From positions 1-36,849 of the forward strand of contig CASDZV010000058.1 in the NCBI GenBank assembly GCA_949285905.1: 36,849 nt of DNA, given 5' to 3'. A model generated the notes under the pieces. That model worked only from the letters and a program-made list of their open reading frames with translations, did not search any database and was not told the DNA's origin. Numbering within the stretch: the first letter of the stretch is position 1; each line of letters starts with the position of its first letter. Origin of the DNA: an uncultured Spirochaetales bacterium (GTDB taxonomy: Bacteria > Spirochaetota > Spirochaetia > Sphaerochaetales > Sphaerochaetaceae). Positions 26,557 to 35,156 of the stretch are shown one piece after another. The translations under genes were made by a program, and so were the position numbers.

Positions 26557-29500
26557 TTCCCCTGCCGTATCTGCCCAGGAGGGAATCCCTTTATCTTGCG
26601 GAAGACACGCGAAAAGTAAGCCTGATCCTGGAAACCTGACGCGACAGCGATCTCCGAAAGAGGCGCGCCTGTCCTGTGAAGCAGATCCTCAGCAACACCA
26701 ACGCGGCAACGATTGAGATAATCCCAGGGAGAGACACCCATCTCCCTGCGGAAAATGCGCGTGAGATAATCTTCACTTATATTCACGCTCTCTGCCAGCT
26801 GCCAGCGCGATATCTGCTTCGAAAGGCGTCTGTTAAGATATGCAATTGCCCGTTTGACGAGCGCGCCTGTAAGAGGAGGAAGAAGTTCTCCTCCTGTCAT
26901 GACAGACACGAGTCTTTCTATAAAAGCAGGAGCCTCAAGCACAGGAGTATTCACGATCATCACTCCCGGGATGTCATCAATATCCGCAACCTCAGCTTCT
27001 GTGAATATATCTTTGACAATGAGCACGGGGACTGCGGAAAAACGCTTGGAACGGCGCAGAGAGGCTATTGCCACAGAATCTGCAGACGTAAGCACGACAA
27101 GACGGGGCTTTCCCGTATCACGCATGAGGATCTCTTCTGCAGCCAGATCCTCCTCAATCCTTCCGAAATCAGAGAGAACCCTGTCAAGAATCGGAATATG
27201 ATGACTCATATAGATGACAGCATCCTCACAATCCCTGTCGCACTCGAGCGCAACAGTAAGTGAAACAGCTTTTTCTCCGGCACCGAATACCATAAACGGC
27301 AAAGAGCGGGTAAGACGATGGCTTCTTAGAAGCCGGAGAAGAGCAGCTCCTGAATGGGTATCGCTGTTTTTCCGCCATGCAATGGCTGCAGGTGGCGGAT
27401 CCATACGATACAGAAGCTGGGCCTCCTCTTCCCGTAACACTAATGGATCGAGATGCCTGACAGATTCCGGAACATCTGCACCTGAAAGCCATACAACAGG
27501 GCCCGTCCCCTTCCCCGCAGCAGGATGCCCTGAAAGAGCAGGATAAGGCAGGAAAAGAAGCGCTTTATCACCATCTGACGAAATCGAGCCTGAATGCAGG
27601 ACAGCAATACGCTCTGCAAACTGCCATGCCAGTCCGGAGTGATACTTTGTCCTGATAGCTATTGCTACTCCAGAAGGACGGAGAGAAATTGACACTGCGG
27701 GATTTTCAGGCGCAAGCATGCCTACAAGTTCTTCTATCCTGTCTTCATCAATCTCCACAGAAGGCATATCAGAAGGAATATCAACAATGGCTCCAAGCTT
27801 CTCCGACAAACGTGAAGCAAGAACAGAAAGGGGCACTAATGATTTCTCCATATCCAGCTCCCCGAATTCAGCAAGGGAAAGAGAAAGCATCTGCTCTGCT
27901 CTTCTTACTTCATCTTCCAGATTCTTCCTTGGGATAGCGCCATCAGCTGCCAGTAGCGCATGAATCGCTGTAAGAGGTCCCCTGAGGGCTTCGGAAACAC
28001 TTGCATAGAACTCTCCTGCCTTCCGCTCACCCATCTCTGCAGATTCTGCCGCTTTCTGTGCCACTTCAGTAAGACTTATTCCCCTTATAGCTGAAGAAAG
28101 GGAGGATCTTATATCTTCAAGAACATGGCCTTCACACCCCTGAACAGCAAGAAGGATATAACCCAGCTCCTGGTTTTCGTAATAAAGTGGTTCCACAACG
28201 AATGTGCCTTTATCAAGAAAGAGGGAAAGCGTTTCAGGAACAATGCGTCCACGAGGAAAACGGATGCTTTCTGTGAAAATCTTCTCTTCGGAAAAACCAC
28301 CAAGCATCTCAGTGTAATGAAAATCCTCATACATCATCAGAAGAGCACCCTTGATTCCAAGAGAGGGGAAAACGGCTTGCATGATGAGAGGTAGCGCTGA
28401 ATATGACCTGGCAGCAAGAAGCCTGGTCTTGAATGCATCAAGTATATGGGAAATCTCTCCAAGCTGCTGCTGTACTTTTGCATACTGCCTGCGGCTTTCA
28501 TGCGCAATCCGGGAGAAAAGATAATCCCGTCTTCCTGATGACTTCTCAGTCTTTCCAAGAATATCCTCGCTCCAGTGGATTGCTTCAAGAATCATGCTGG
28601 ATTCTGCCCCGTTGTCAAAATAGGCTGCGACAGCCTGTGAGACTGCTCTTTCATCTTCTCCCGCTTCCTCAAAAAGATAGCTGAGCATTTCAGTAATGGC
28701 ATTATAAGCTGCCTCTTCCCCGATGTACTGCCTGAGCCATTTTCTGAAGTCATTCTCTCCCTTGATGACCTCGCGGGCTTTATCAACGCCGCCAAGCCCA
28801 TCATGGCATCCGCATGAACGCCGTATGATAAAATCAGAAGGAAGGACAACGGAAGGGACTGTCGAATTCTTATCTTCTTCAAGCTCTCCGACCATTGAAT
28901 ACGCCGTTGAGAGTATACGACGTATTGGCATGCGGACCGTTGTGAGCTCTACGTCAAGAAGCTGGTTCTCCTCATTGTCATTAAATCCCGTTATTCCAAC
29001 ATCCTCAGGAATGGAAATGCCGTTCTTCCTGAAAACCGGTTCAGCACCGAGAACAAGAAGATCAGACGCTGCGACAACAGCATCAAAATCTTTGCCGGGC
29101 ACAAGCTTCCTTTCCAGAATAAGTTCTGTCGCCGCTGCCGCCCCTTCGCTCCATGGCCGAGGGGAAGTAACTATCCTCTCATCAAAATCTATGCCCGCAT
29201 CTGATATCGCATCACGATATGCCTTATAGCGCTCCTCTGCGCTTTTATGATTCTCAGGCCCTCTGATAAAAGCGACATGGCGTGCATCATGTTCCCTTAC
29301 GAAGTGCATTACCGCCTGATAAGTCCCTGTATATGCATCGAAATCAACTGATGGGATGGATGGAACAGACATGCACATGGAAACGACTGGCAGATGCTCC
29401 GCTATTCCTTTTACAAAAGATACTATGCTCTCCGTTCCTTCTGCCCCTGTCAGCGATGAAGACCATATCATGGCACCATCAAATGATAATCCGCTGACAA

Positions 29501-29678
29501 GTTCATAGACTGTATTTCTGAGATACTCGCTTGCTCCCAAGAACCCCAGCCTTCCACCAGGAATGATAATCAAGGCATCATCTGGATGTTCATTGGAAAG
29601 ATCTACAGCGTATCTCCACATCGCCCTGCTTGCCCCCTGATAGATATTAGCAAGCAGCAGTCCTGTCCTTTTTCCCAT
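26550..29678 (-). CDS. Hybrid one-component regulator: periplasmic-binding-like sensor, pseudokinase core, AraC output
   Basis: About 1042 aa from ATG 29678; the frame extends to ATG 29729 (1059 aa, numbering used here). Residues 22-305 are a LacI-type type I binding domain (TGLLLANIYQ, IRGPENHKSAEERYKAYRDA, DVGITGFND). Residues 330-560 include a GAF-like segment. Residues 573-730 look like a histidine kinase, but the phosphoacceptor box reads SEALRGPL (Glu at the His position) and no N-box is visible. Residues 743-945 look receiver-like without a clear acceptor Asp. Residues 950-1057 are an AraC HTH (WQLAESVNISEDYLTRIFRREMG, GFQDQAYFSRVFRK). Cytoplasmic: no signal. It probably senses a sugar directly and controls the pectin genes around it. 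Confidence 0.8.
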   Translation of the reverse strand: MGKRTGLLLANIYQGASRAMWRYAVDLSNEHPDDALIIIPGGRLGFLGASEYLRNTVYELVSGLSFDGAMIWSSSLTGAEGTESIVSFVKGIAEHLPVVSMCMSVPSIPSVDFDAYTGTYQAVMHFVREHDARHVAFIRGPENHKSAEERYKAYRDAISDAGIDFDERIVTSPRPWSEGAAAATELILERKLVPGKDFDAVVAASDLLVLGAEPVFRKNGISIPEDVGITGFNDNEENQLLDVELTTVRMPIRRILSTAYSMVGELEEDKNSTVPSVVLPSDFIIRRSCGCHDGLGGVDKAREVIKGENDFRKWLRQYIGEEAAYNAITEMLSYLFEEAGEDERAVSQAVAAYFDNGAESSMILEAIHWSEDILGKTEKSSGRRDYLFSRIAHESRRQYAKVQQQLGEISHILDAFKTRLLAARSYSALPLIMQAVFPSLGIKGALLMMYEDFHYTEMLGGFSEEKIFTESIRFPRGRIVPETLSLFLDKGTFVVEPLYYENQELGYILLAVQGCEGHVLEDIRSSLSSAIRGISLTEVAQKAAESAEMGERKAGEFYASVSEALRGPLTAIHALLAADGAIPRKNLEDEVRRAEQMLSLSLAEFGELDMEKSLVPLSVLASRLSEKLGAIVDIPSDMPSVEIDEDRIEELVGMLAPENPAVSISLRPSGVAIAIRTKYHSGLAWQFAERIAVLHSGSISSDGDKALLFLPYPALSGHPAAGKGTGPVVWLSGADVPESVRHLDPLVLREEEAQLLYRMDPPPAAIAWRKNSDTHSGAALLRLLRSHRLTRSLPFMVFGAGEKAVSLTVALECDRDCEDAVIYMSHHIPILDRVLSDFGRIEEDLAAEEILMRDTGKPRLVVLTSADSVAIASLRRSKRFSAVPVLIVKDIFTEAEVADIDDIPGVMIVNTPVLEAPAFIERLVSVMTGGELLPPLTGALVKRAIAYLNRRLSKQISRWQLAESVNISEDYLTRIFRREMGVSPWDYLNRCRVGVAEDLLHRTGAPLSEIAVASGFQDQAYFSRVFRKIKGFPPGQIRQGNH

Positions 29679-29709
29679 AAAATAATGATAACACAAGTGC
29701 GGGAAGTAA

Positions 29710-29732
29710 TGCATTCTTCCGTTTGACATATC
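29710..29732. repeat. 23-bp direct repeat, copy 1
   Basis: Identical to 30503-30525; core GCATTCTTCCGTTTGACATA. It overlaps the 5' end of the hybrid regulator gene if ATG 29729 is its start. Together the copies bracket a 770-bp segment carrying one small membrane-protein gene. Confidence 0.85.
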
Positions 29733-29801
29733 CTTTGCGACAATGTCTGGACAGAGGGAGTATAAGATGCAACAAGTGGCAAAGAACTAATTTCGACACC
29801 G

Positions 29802-29830
29802 TTGACAACCAGTCGTTGCAATATTCTAAA
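29802..29830 (+). promoter_or_regulatory. Promoter candidate for the small membrane-protein gene
   Basis: TTGACA (29802-29807) is followed after 17 bases by TCTAAA (29825-29830), 50 bp before the start at 29881. GGGGAGGAAAT supplies the ribosome site, so the gene appears to have its own expression signals inside the repeat-flanked segment. Confidence 0.5.
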
Positions 29831-29880
29831 ATGGGCAGAAGAGGATAAAACAAACATGTCTTGTCCATTGGGGAGGAAAT

Positions 29881-30408
29881 ATGTTCATTGCAAATGATTA
29901 TACAAAGACACCGAAAAAGAGAAGCTGGCCGCTGTATCTGATTCTTGGTTTTGCTTATCTCTTTGGCGGAGTGTTCATGCTTATCAAGCTTAGCACCGAC
30001 GGAAGTTCTATATATGGATATATTTTCTTCTTTTACATTCTATCCATACCTGTGTTGCTGATTCGCCTCATTTACCTATATTTTAAAAACGAAGTTGCTA
30101 TTTTCTCCTCAAAGTTTGATATTTTCATATTTCCAATCGTACTTATCCTGTGCATCCTATCGCCCTTCCTCGGAGGATTGGCAGACGGACTAACCAATCC
30201 GGATGGAAATGAAACAGGAACATTTGCATCCATCGTAATCGCGACACCTCTCATCATTGCAGCTCTACTGTTGCTGTACAGCTTCATGACGACAATCATT
30301 ACAAATAAACGGCACCCATTTTTTGGAGTTCTTAATGGGACCGTCAAGTTGCTCGTCTCATTGCTTGCAATCTTGTGGGTTCTGAGCAGAAAATGGTTTG
30401 ACAAATAA
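29881..30408 (+). CDS. Small multi-span membrane protein of unknown function
   Basis: A 175-aa protein with about five hydrophobic segments (roughly 17-36, 43-67, 79-98, 115-138 and 150-168) and basic ends. No family recognised and no catalytic motif visible. Good ribosome site (GGGGAGGAAAT) and a promoter candidate support it as a real gene; an overlapping minus-strand frame at 30072-30569 has neither. Base composition is clearly more AT-rich than the flanking sugar genes, and the gene is bracketed by 23-bp direct repeats, so it may be a recent insertion. Its position between the hybrid regulator and uxaB does not by itself imply a pectin role. Confidence 0.65.
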   Translation: MFIANDYTKTPKKRSWPLYLILGFAYLFGGVFMLIKLSTDGSSIYGYIFFFYILSIPVLLIRLIYLYFKNEVAIFSSKFDIFIFPIVLILCILSPFLGGLADGLTNPDGNETGTFASIVIATPLIIAALLLLYSFMTTIITNKRHPFFGVLNGTVKLLVSLLAILWVLSRKWFDK

Positions 30409-30502
30409 CAGTAACATTGATGCAACAACCATATTCCAGAAATTTCCCTGATTACCAGCATAATAAAGGGCTTGCATATATTATGTACATCTGTCTCTTT
30501 GT

Positions 30503-30525
30503 TGCATTCTTCCGTTTGACATATC
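30503..30525. repeat. 23-bp direct repeat, copy 2
   Basis: Identical to 29710-29732. It lies 227 bp before uxaB and contains TTGACA (30516-30521) in the direction of the uxa genes. Confidence 0.85.
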
Positions 30526-30693
30526 TCACAGCACGTGTAAACTGAAACTATGTTCCGTTTTAATAGCACAAAGGGGCAAACCCGCCATTACAGCTGTACA
30601 CCGGCAGCAATCGCACACAACAACTGCCTCAGCGCCTCGGCAAGGGAAAACGGAATATTTCAGCATCCTGCTGTGGCGTTTCATCGTATTTCC

Positions 30694-30724
30694 TCTTCGG
30701 AAGAACACCGAAGAATGGTATAAA
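30694..30724 (+). promoter_or_regulatory. Operator-like inverted repeat and extended -10 box of uxaB
   Basis: TCTTCGG (30694-30700) and CCGAAGA (30708-30714) form a perfect 7-bp inverted repeat with a 7-base gap. Two bases later comes TGG-TATAAA (30716-30724), an extended -10 element; the -35 position falls inside the repeat. A protein bound here would block or assist polymerase. The IclR-type protein encoded at the end of the cluster is the obvious candidate. Confidence 0.5.
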
Positions 30725-30751
30725 TAGTAAAACAGAAAGGAGAACAGCGAT

Positions 30752-32230
30752 ATGAAGAATGTCAGTGAGACTGTCAAGAAAACTGAGCGTCCTGTAAAGA
30801 TACTTCAGTTCGGTGAAGGTAATTTCCTTCGTGCATTTGTTGACTGGATTGTCGATCTTCTCAATGAGAAGGGAGATTTCAATGGCGATGTCATGATGGT
30901 CCAGCCACTCAAGAATGGCATGGGAGAGATGATCAACGGCCAGAATGGAGTGTACACAACAGTGCTTCGTGGTGTACAGAACGGCAAACCTGTCGAAGAG
31001 TTCAGGACAATCACAAGCGTGAAGGGATGTCTCAATCCTTATACTGAATATGATGAATACATGAAGCAGGCGGAGAATCCGGACCTGAGATTCATCATTT
31101 CAAACACAACAGAAGCTGGCATCGCATATCATGAGGGAGACAAACTGGATGATAAACCACAGGTCTCATATCCTGGCAAGGTCTGTGCATTCCTCTACCA
31201 CCGCTACAAAGCATTCAACGGGGCTCAGGACAAGGGCATCATAGCAATCCCCTGCGAATTGATTGACAAGAACGGTGACAACCTCAAGAGAATCGTCAAG
31301 CAGTACGCTGAGGAGTGGAAGCTTGAGGAAGGTTTCATCACATGGCTTGATACAGCCTGCGATTTCTGCAACAGCCTTGTTGACAGAATTGTTCCCGGAT
31401 ACCCAAGAGCAGAAGCAGAGGCAATCTGCGAAAAACTTGGCTACCAGGACAATCTTCTCGACAGTGCAGAGATCTTCCTTCTCTGGGTTATCGAATGCCA
31501 CGGAAAGACACATGAGGATGAATTCCCGACACAGAAGGCTGGCGTGAATGTCATCTGGACCGATGATATGTCCTTCTACCGCACAAGAAAAGTCAGGATT
31601 CTCAACGGAACACATACAATGATGGTTCTTGCCGCTTACCAGACAGGTCTTAATACAGTTGAAGAGTGCATCAAGAGTCCTCTTATCTTCCCGATGGCAA
31701 AGAAAGGCCTTTTCGAGGAGATCATCCCATCAATGGATGGCGACAGGAAGCAGCTGGAAGAATATGCTGGTGATGTGCTTGAGCGTTTTGCCAATCCCTA
31801 TATTGTCCATCTTCTTCTCTCAATCTCGCTCAACAGCGTCTCCAAGTTCAAGACACGCGATCTTCCTTCTCTCCTTGGGTATCTCAAGAAAGAAGGAAAG
31901 CTTCCTGATGTGCTCACATTCTCTCTTTCCGCACTCATCTCCTTCTATGAAGGCACAGAGTACGAGGGAACAGCACTCAAAGGTTCAAGAAATGGCGAGA
32001 AATATCTCATCCAGGACAGCCCTGAAGTGCTTGAGAAATTCCAGAAACTCTACTCAGCTGATTACAGCAGCGTGAACGAGAAAGCTTCTGCTATCGCAAA
32101 GAGCGTGCTCAGTGAAAGCGCATGGTGGGGAGAGGATCTTACTGCAGTTCCCGGTCTGGAAGATAAGGTGAAGGGATACCTTGAAACCATCTGGACAGAT
32201 GGAATGACAAAAGCTATTGAGAAAATCTGA
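30752..32230 (+). CDS. uxaB: Tagaturonate reductase (altronate oxidoreductase)
   Basis: A 492-aa NAD-dependent polyol-dehydrogenase-like enzyme (mannitol dehydrogenase family). N-terminal Rossmann motif KILQFGEGNFLRAFVDWI (17-34), SNTTEAGIAY, WLDTACDFCNSLVDRIVPGYP (the conserved substrate/cofactor box), and KVRILNGTHTMM with the catalytic-type lysine and histidine. It reduces D-tagaturonate to D-altronate in the cytoplasm, the second step of galacturonate catabolism. It leads the uxaB-uxaA-uxaC-iclR run; uxaA begins 8 bp after its stop. Confidence 0.92.
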   Translation: MKNVSETVKKTERPVKILQFGEGNFLRAFVDWIVDLLNEKGDFNGDVMMVQPLKNGMGEMINGQNGVYTTVLRGVQNGKPVEEFRTITSVKGCLNPYTEYDEYMKQAENPDLRFIISNTTEAGIAYHEGDKLDDKPQVSYPGKVCAFLYHRYKAFNGAQDKGIIAIPCELIDKNGDNLKRIVKQYAEEWKLEEGFITWLDTACDFCNSLVDRIVPGYPRAEAEAICEKLGYQDNLLDSAEIFLLWVIECHGKTHEDEFPTQKAGVNVIWTDDMSFYRTRKVRILNGTHTMMVLAAYQTGLNTVEECIKSPLIFPMAKKGLFEEIIPSMDGDRKQLEEYAGDVLERFANPYIVHLLLSISLNSVSKFKTRDLPSLLGYLKKEGKLPDVLTFSLSALISFYEGTEYEGTALKGSRNGEKYLIQDSPEVLEKFQKLYSADYSSVNEKASAIAKSVLSESAWWGEDLTAVPGLEDKVKGYLETIWTDGMTKAIEKI

Positions 32231-32237
32231 GGAAAAG

Positions 32238-33752
32238 ATGTCTAACAACCTGATCAGAATCAACAGCCGCGACAATGTGGCAGTAGCAATCAAAGCATTG
32301 ATGAAAGGAGATGTCGTCACCGTGGATGGCGACACCTTCACTGTCTTCTCAGACATTCCCGCAGGCCACAAAGTGGCTCTCTGCGATATCAAGAAGGATG
32401 AAAGCGTTATCAAATACGGCTATCCAATCGGCGCAGCGAAAGAAGATATCAAGAAAGGATACCATGTCCATGCTTTCAACATTCACACTCTTCTCAATGA
32501 AGATGCTGAGTATCACTATGACAGAGCTGTAGCAGAAGAGGCTATCAGAGAAGCAGAGGAGGACAAACTCCGCTGGGAAGGCCACATTCCTGCTGTCAAT
32601 GTCTATGTGAGAGAAAATGGAAAGATCGGCATCCGCAACGCGCTCTGGATTATCCCGACTGTAGGATGTGTCAACAGAATCTCAATGCAGCTTGAGAAAT
32701 GGGGCAACGAGACACTTGGTCTTGAAGACGGCGTACATGCATATACTCACCCGTTCGGATGTTCTCAGCTTGGTGATGACCACGAGAACACAAGAAGGAT
32801 TCTTGCAGATCTTGTTCACCATCCCAATGCAGGCGGAGTACTCGTCATCGGTCTTGGATGCGAGAACAACACAATGGATTCCTTCAAGGAACTTGTCGGC
32901 ACTGTAAATCCGGAGAGGGTGAAATTCCTTGTATGCCAGGAGTCTGAGGATGAGGTTGCAGATGGGAAACGCCTGCTTTCAGAGATTGCAGATGCAATGA
33001 GAAACGACAAAAGAGAAGCTGTGCCGATGTCACGGCTTGTTGTCGGTTTCAAGTGCGGAGGATCTGACGGGCTTTCCGGCATCACTGCTAACCCTCTTGT
33101 AGGCCGCTTCTGCAATGAACTTACAGCAATGGGAGGGACTGGTATACTGACAGAAGTCCCGGAGATGTTCGGTGCTGAGCAGGTACTGATGAACCGCTGT
33201 GTGAATGAAAATGTCTACAACGAAACTGTAAAACTCATTCAGGACTTCAAGCACTACTTCACATCTCACGGACAAGTTGTTTACGAGAACCCCTCACCTG
33301 GCAATAAAGCTGGTGGAATCTCCACGCTGGAAGACAAGAGCCTAGGATGCGTGCAGAAAGGCGGAAGAGCACCAGTGACTGCTGTTCTCGGCTATGGCGA
33401 CAGAGTCTCCGAGCAGGGACTTAACCTCCTTTCCGGTCCAGGCAACGACATTGTCTCGACAACTGCACAGAGCGCAGCTGGCGCACATATGATTCTCTTC
33501 ACGACAGGACGTGGCACCCCTCTGGGAGCACCTGTTCCGACTGTGAAGATCGCGACAAACCACGATCTTGCAGAACACAAGAAGGACTGGATTGATTTCG
33601 ATGCCTCTGCAATGCTGACAGAGGATCCGAGGGCTGTCACAGAGAAACTGATTCAGCTCATCATTTCCATCGCGAATGGTGAGACTCATACAAAAAACGA
33701 GATCAATGGATATACAGAGATCTCAATCTTTAAGGACGGAGTTGTATTATGA
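32238..33752 (+). CDS. uxaA: Altronate dehydratase
   Basis: A 504-aa UxaA. The short N-terminal SAF domain (about 1-85, with HKVALCDIKKDESVIKYGYPIG and KGYHVHAFNIHT) is followed by the catalytic domain: HPFGCSQLGDDHENTRRIL, GLGCENNTMD, VVGFKCGGSDGLSGITANPL, and SGPGNDIVSTTAQSAAGAHM near the C-terminus, with the cysteines expected for an iron-dependent dehydratase. It turns D-altronate into 2-keto-3-deoxygluconate. ATG 32238 has AGGAAA upstream; an earlier in-frame ATG at 32217 would overlap uxaB. Its end overlaps uxaC by 4 bp (ATGA), so the genes are coupled. Confidence 0.93.
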   Translation: MSNNLIRINSRDNVAVAIKALMKGDVVTVDGDTFTVFSDIPAGHKVALCDIKKDESVIKYGYPIGAAKEDIKKGYHVHAFNIHTLLNEDAEYHYDRAVAEEAIREAEEDKLRWEGHIPAVNVYVRENGKIGIRNALWIIPTVGCVNRISMQLEKWGNETLGLEDGVHAYTHPFGCSQLGDDHENTRRILADLVHHPNAGGVLVIGLGCENNTMDSFKELVGTVNPERVKFLVCQESEDEVADGKRLLSEIADAMRNDKREAVPMSRLVVGFKCGGSDGLSGITANPLVGRFCNELTAMGGTGILTEVPEMFGAEQVLMNRCVNENVYNETVKLIQDFKHYFTSHGQVVYENPSPGNKAGGISTLEDKSLGCVQKGGRAPVTAVLGYGDRVSEQGLNLLSGPGNDIVSTTAQSAAGAHMILFTTGRGTPLGAPVPTVKIATNHDLAEHKKDWIDFDASAMLTEDPRAVTEKLIQLIISIANGETHTKNEINGYTEISIFKDGVVL

Positions 33753-35152
33753 ACGAATTCATGGGGAAGGATTTTCTGCTTGAAAGCGGAATGGCAAAGA
33801 CACTTTATCACGAATATGCAGCCGATATGCCGATTTTCGACTATCATTGCCATCTTATCCCTCAGCAGATTGCAGAGGACAAGAGGTTTACGACAATCAC
33901 AGATGCATGGCTCGGAGGCGACCATTACAAGTGGAGACAGATGAGGACATGTGGCTTCGATGAGAAGCTTGTCACAGGAGACGCGGATCCATATGACAAG
34001 TTCCTTGCATGGGCAGAGACAATGGAGAATCTCATTGGCAATCCTCTGTATCACTGGACACATCTAGAGCTTCAGAGATACTTCGGCATCTATGATGTTC
34101 TTTGCAGGAAGAATGCAAGGAAGATCTACGACGAGGCTAATGAGCAGTTCAAGTCAAATCCTGAGCTTTCAGTATTCGGTATCATGAAGAAGTTCAAGGT
34201 CTACGCTGTCGGCACAACAGATGACCCAGCTGATGATCTGAAATATCACAAGATCATCAGGGATGAAGGGAAATGCCCGGCAAAGGTAATACCATCATAC
34301 AGACCTGACAAAGCACTCAACATCGAGAAAGCAGACTTCGCAGAATACATTGCTAAGCTTGGTGCTGTAGCAGCTATTGATATCAAGACAGCAGAGGATG
34401 TTGTATCAGCTCTCGAGAAGAGACTCCAGTTCTTTGTCGAGATGGGCTGCAGGGCATCTGACCATGCTCTCATGGCATGTCCTCACACATTCTGGGAAAC
34501 AAGCAAGGTCAATGCTGTATTCCAGAAGAGAATGAATGGAGAAGCTGTGACTGCAGAGGAAGCAGATGCTTACAGGACATTCGTCCTCTCCGCACTTGCC
34601 AGAGCATACAAGAAGAACAACGTAGCTATGCAGCTGCATTTTGCCGCCATCAGGGACAACAACGGACAGATGTTCAAGAAACTCGGCCCAGACACAGGCT
34701 ATGATGCAGTATATGATGGCGAACTCGCTTCAGGCGTAGCAGCATTCTTCTCTGCACTTACAGATACAGATGATGTGCCTAAGACGATTCTCTACTCACT
34801 CAACCACAAGGATTACTACTCTCTCGGAACACTCATGGGATGCTATCAGGGTGGTGGCGTGAGAGGCAGAATCCAGCTTGGCTCTGCATGGTGGTTCTGT
34901 GATCACAGGGATGGAATGGAAGAGCAGATCAAGACACTTGCGAACCTTGGAGCACTTCCGCTCTTTGTAGGTATGCTCACTGACTCCAGATCCTTCCTCT
35001 CCTACCCGCGCCACGAGTATTTCAGAAGAATACTCTGCAACGTAATCGGCGGATGGGCAGATAACGGAGAAGTCCCGGCAGATCCTGAAATGCTTGGTGA
35101 GATTGTAAGCAATATCTCATTCAACAACGCTCAGAGATATTTCGAGGGCTGA
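33749..35152 (+). CDS. uxaC: Uronate (glucuronate/galacturonate) isomerase
   Basis: A 467-aa amidohydrolase-fold isomerase. The metal motif is FDYHCHLIPQQIAED (H-x-H). GDHYKWRQMRTCGFDEKLVTGD, TTDDPADDLKYHK and IPSYRPDKALNIEK are diagnostic for UxaC, as are QLGSAWWFCDHRDGM and LTDSRSFLSYPRHEYFRRILCN. It isomerises D-galacturonate to D-tagaturonate (and glucuronate to fructuronate). Only uxaB and not uxuB is present downstream, so galacturonate is the likely main substrate. It overlaps uxaA by 4 bp and is 4 bp from the IclR gene. Confidence 0.94.
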   Translation: MNEFMGKDFLLESGMAKTLYHEYAADMPIFDYHCHLIPQQIAEDKRFTTITDAWLGGDHYKWRQMRTCGFDEKLVTGDADPYDKFLAWAETMENLIGNPLYHWTHLELQRYFGIYDVLCRKNARKIYDEANEQFKSNPELSVFGIMKKFKVYAVGTTDDPADDLKYHKIIRDEGKCPAKVIPSYRPDKALNIEKADFAEYIAKLGAVAAIDIKTAEDVVSALEKRLQFFVEMGCRASDHALMACPHTFWETSKVNAVFQKRMNGEAVTAEEADAYRTFVLSALARAYKKNNVAMQLHFAAIRDNNGQMFKKLGPDTGYDAVYDGELASGVAAFFSALTDTDDVPKTILYSLNHKDYYSLGTLMGCYQGGGVRGRIQLGSAWWFCDHRDGMEEQIKTLANLGALPLFVGMLTDSRSFLSYPRHEYFRRILCNVIGGWADNGEVPADPEMLGEIVSNISFNNAQRYFEG

Positions 35153-35156
35153 GAAT

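Larger units (their letters stand above)
30409..30751. promoter_or_regulatory. Control region upstream of uxaBAC
   Basis: No gene is seen in these 343 bases. They hold direct-repeat copy 2 (30503-30525), TTCCGTTTT (30553-30561) and its inverted copy AAAACGGAA (30647-30655), and the 21-bp inverted repeat with TATAAA promoter box described separately. The ribosome site AAAGGAG precedes the uxaB start. A TTGACA within the repeat with TAAACT 16 bases on could be a second promoter. Confidence 0.5.

Noticed and set aside
30072..30569. Minus-strand 165-codon frame opposite the small membrane-protein gene
   Set aside because: It has no ribosome site and overlaps almost wholly the plus-strand gene, which has a ribosome site, a promoter candidate and clear hydrophobic segments.
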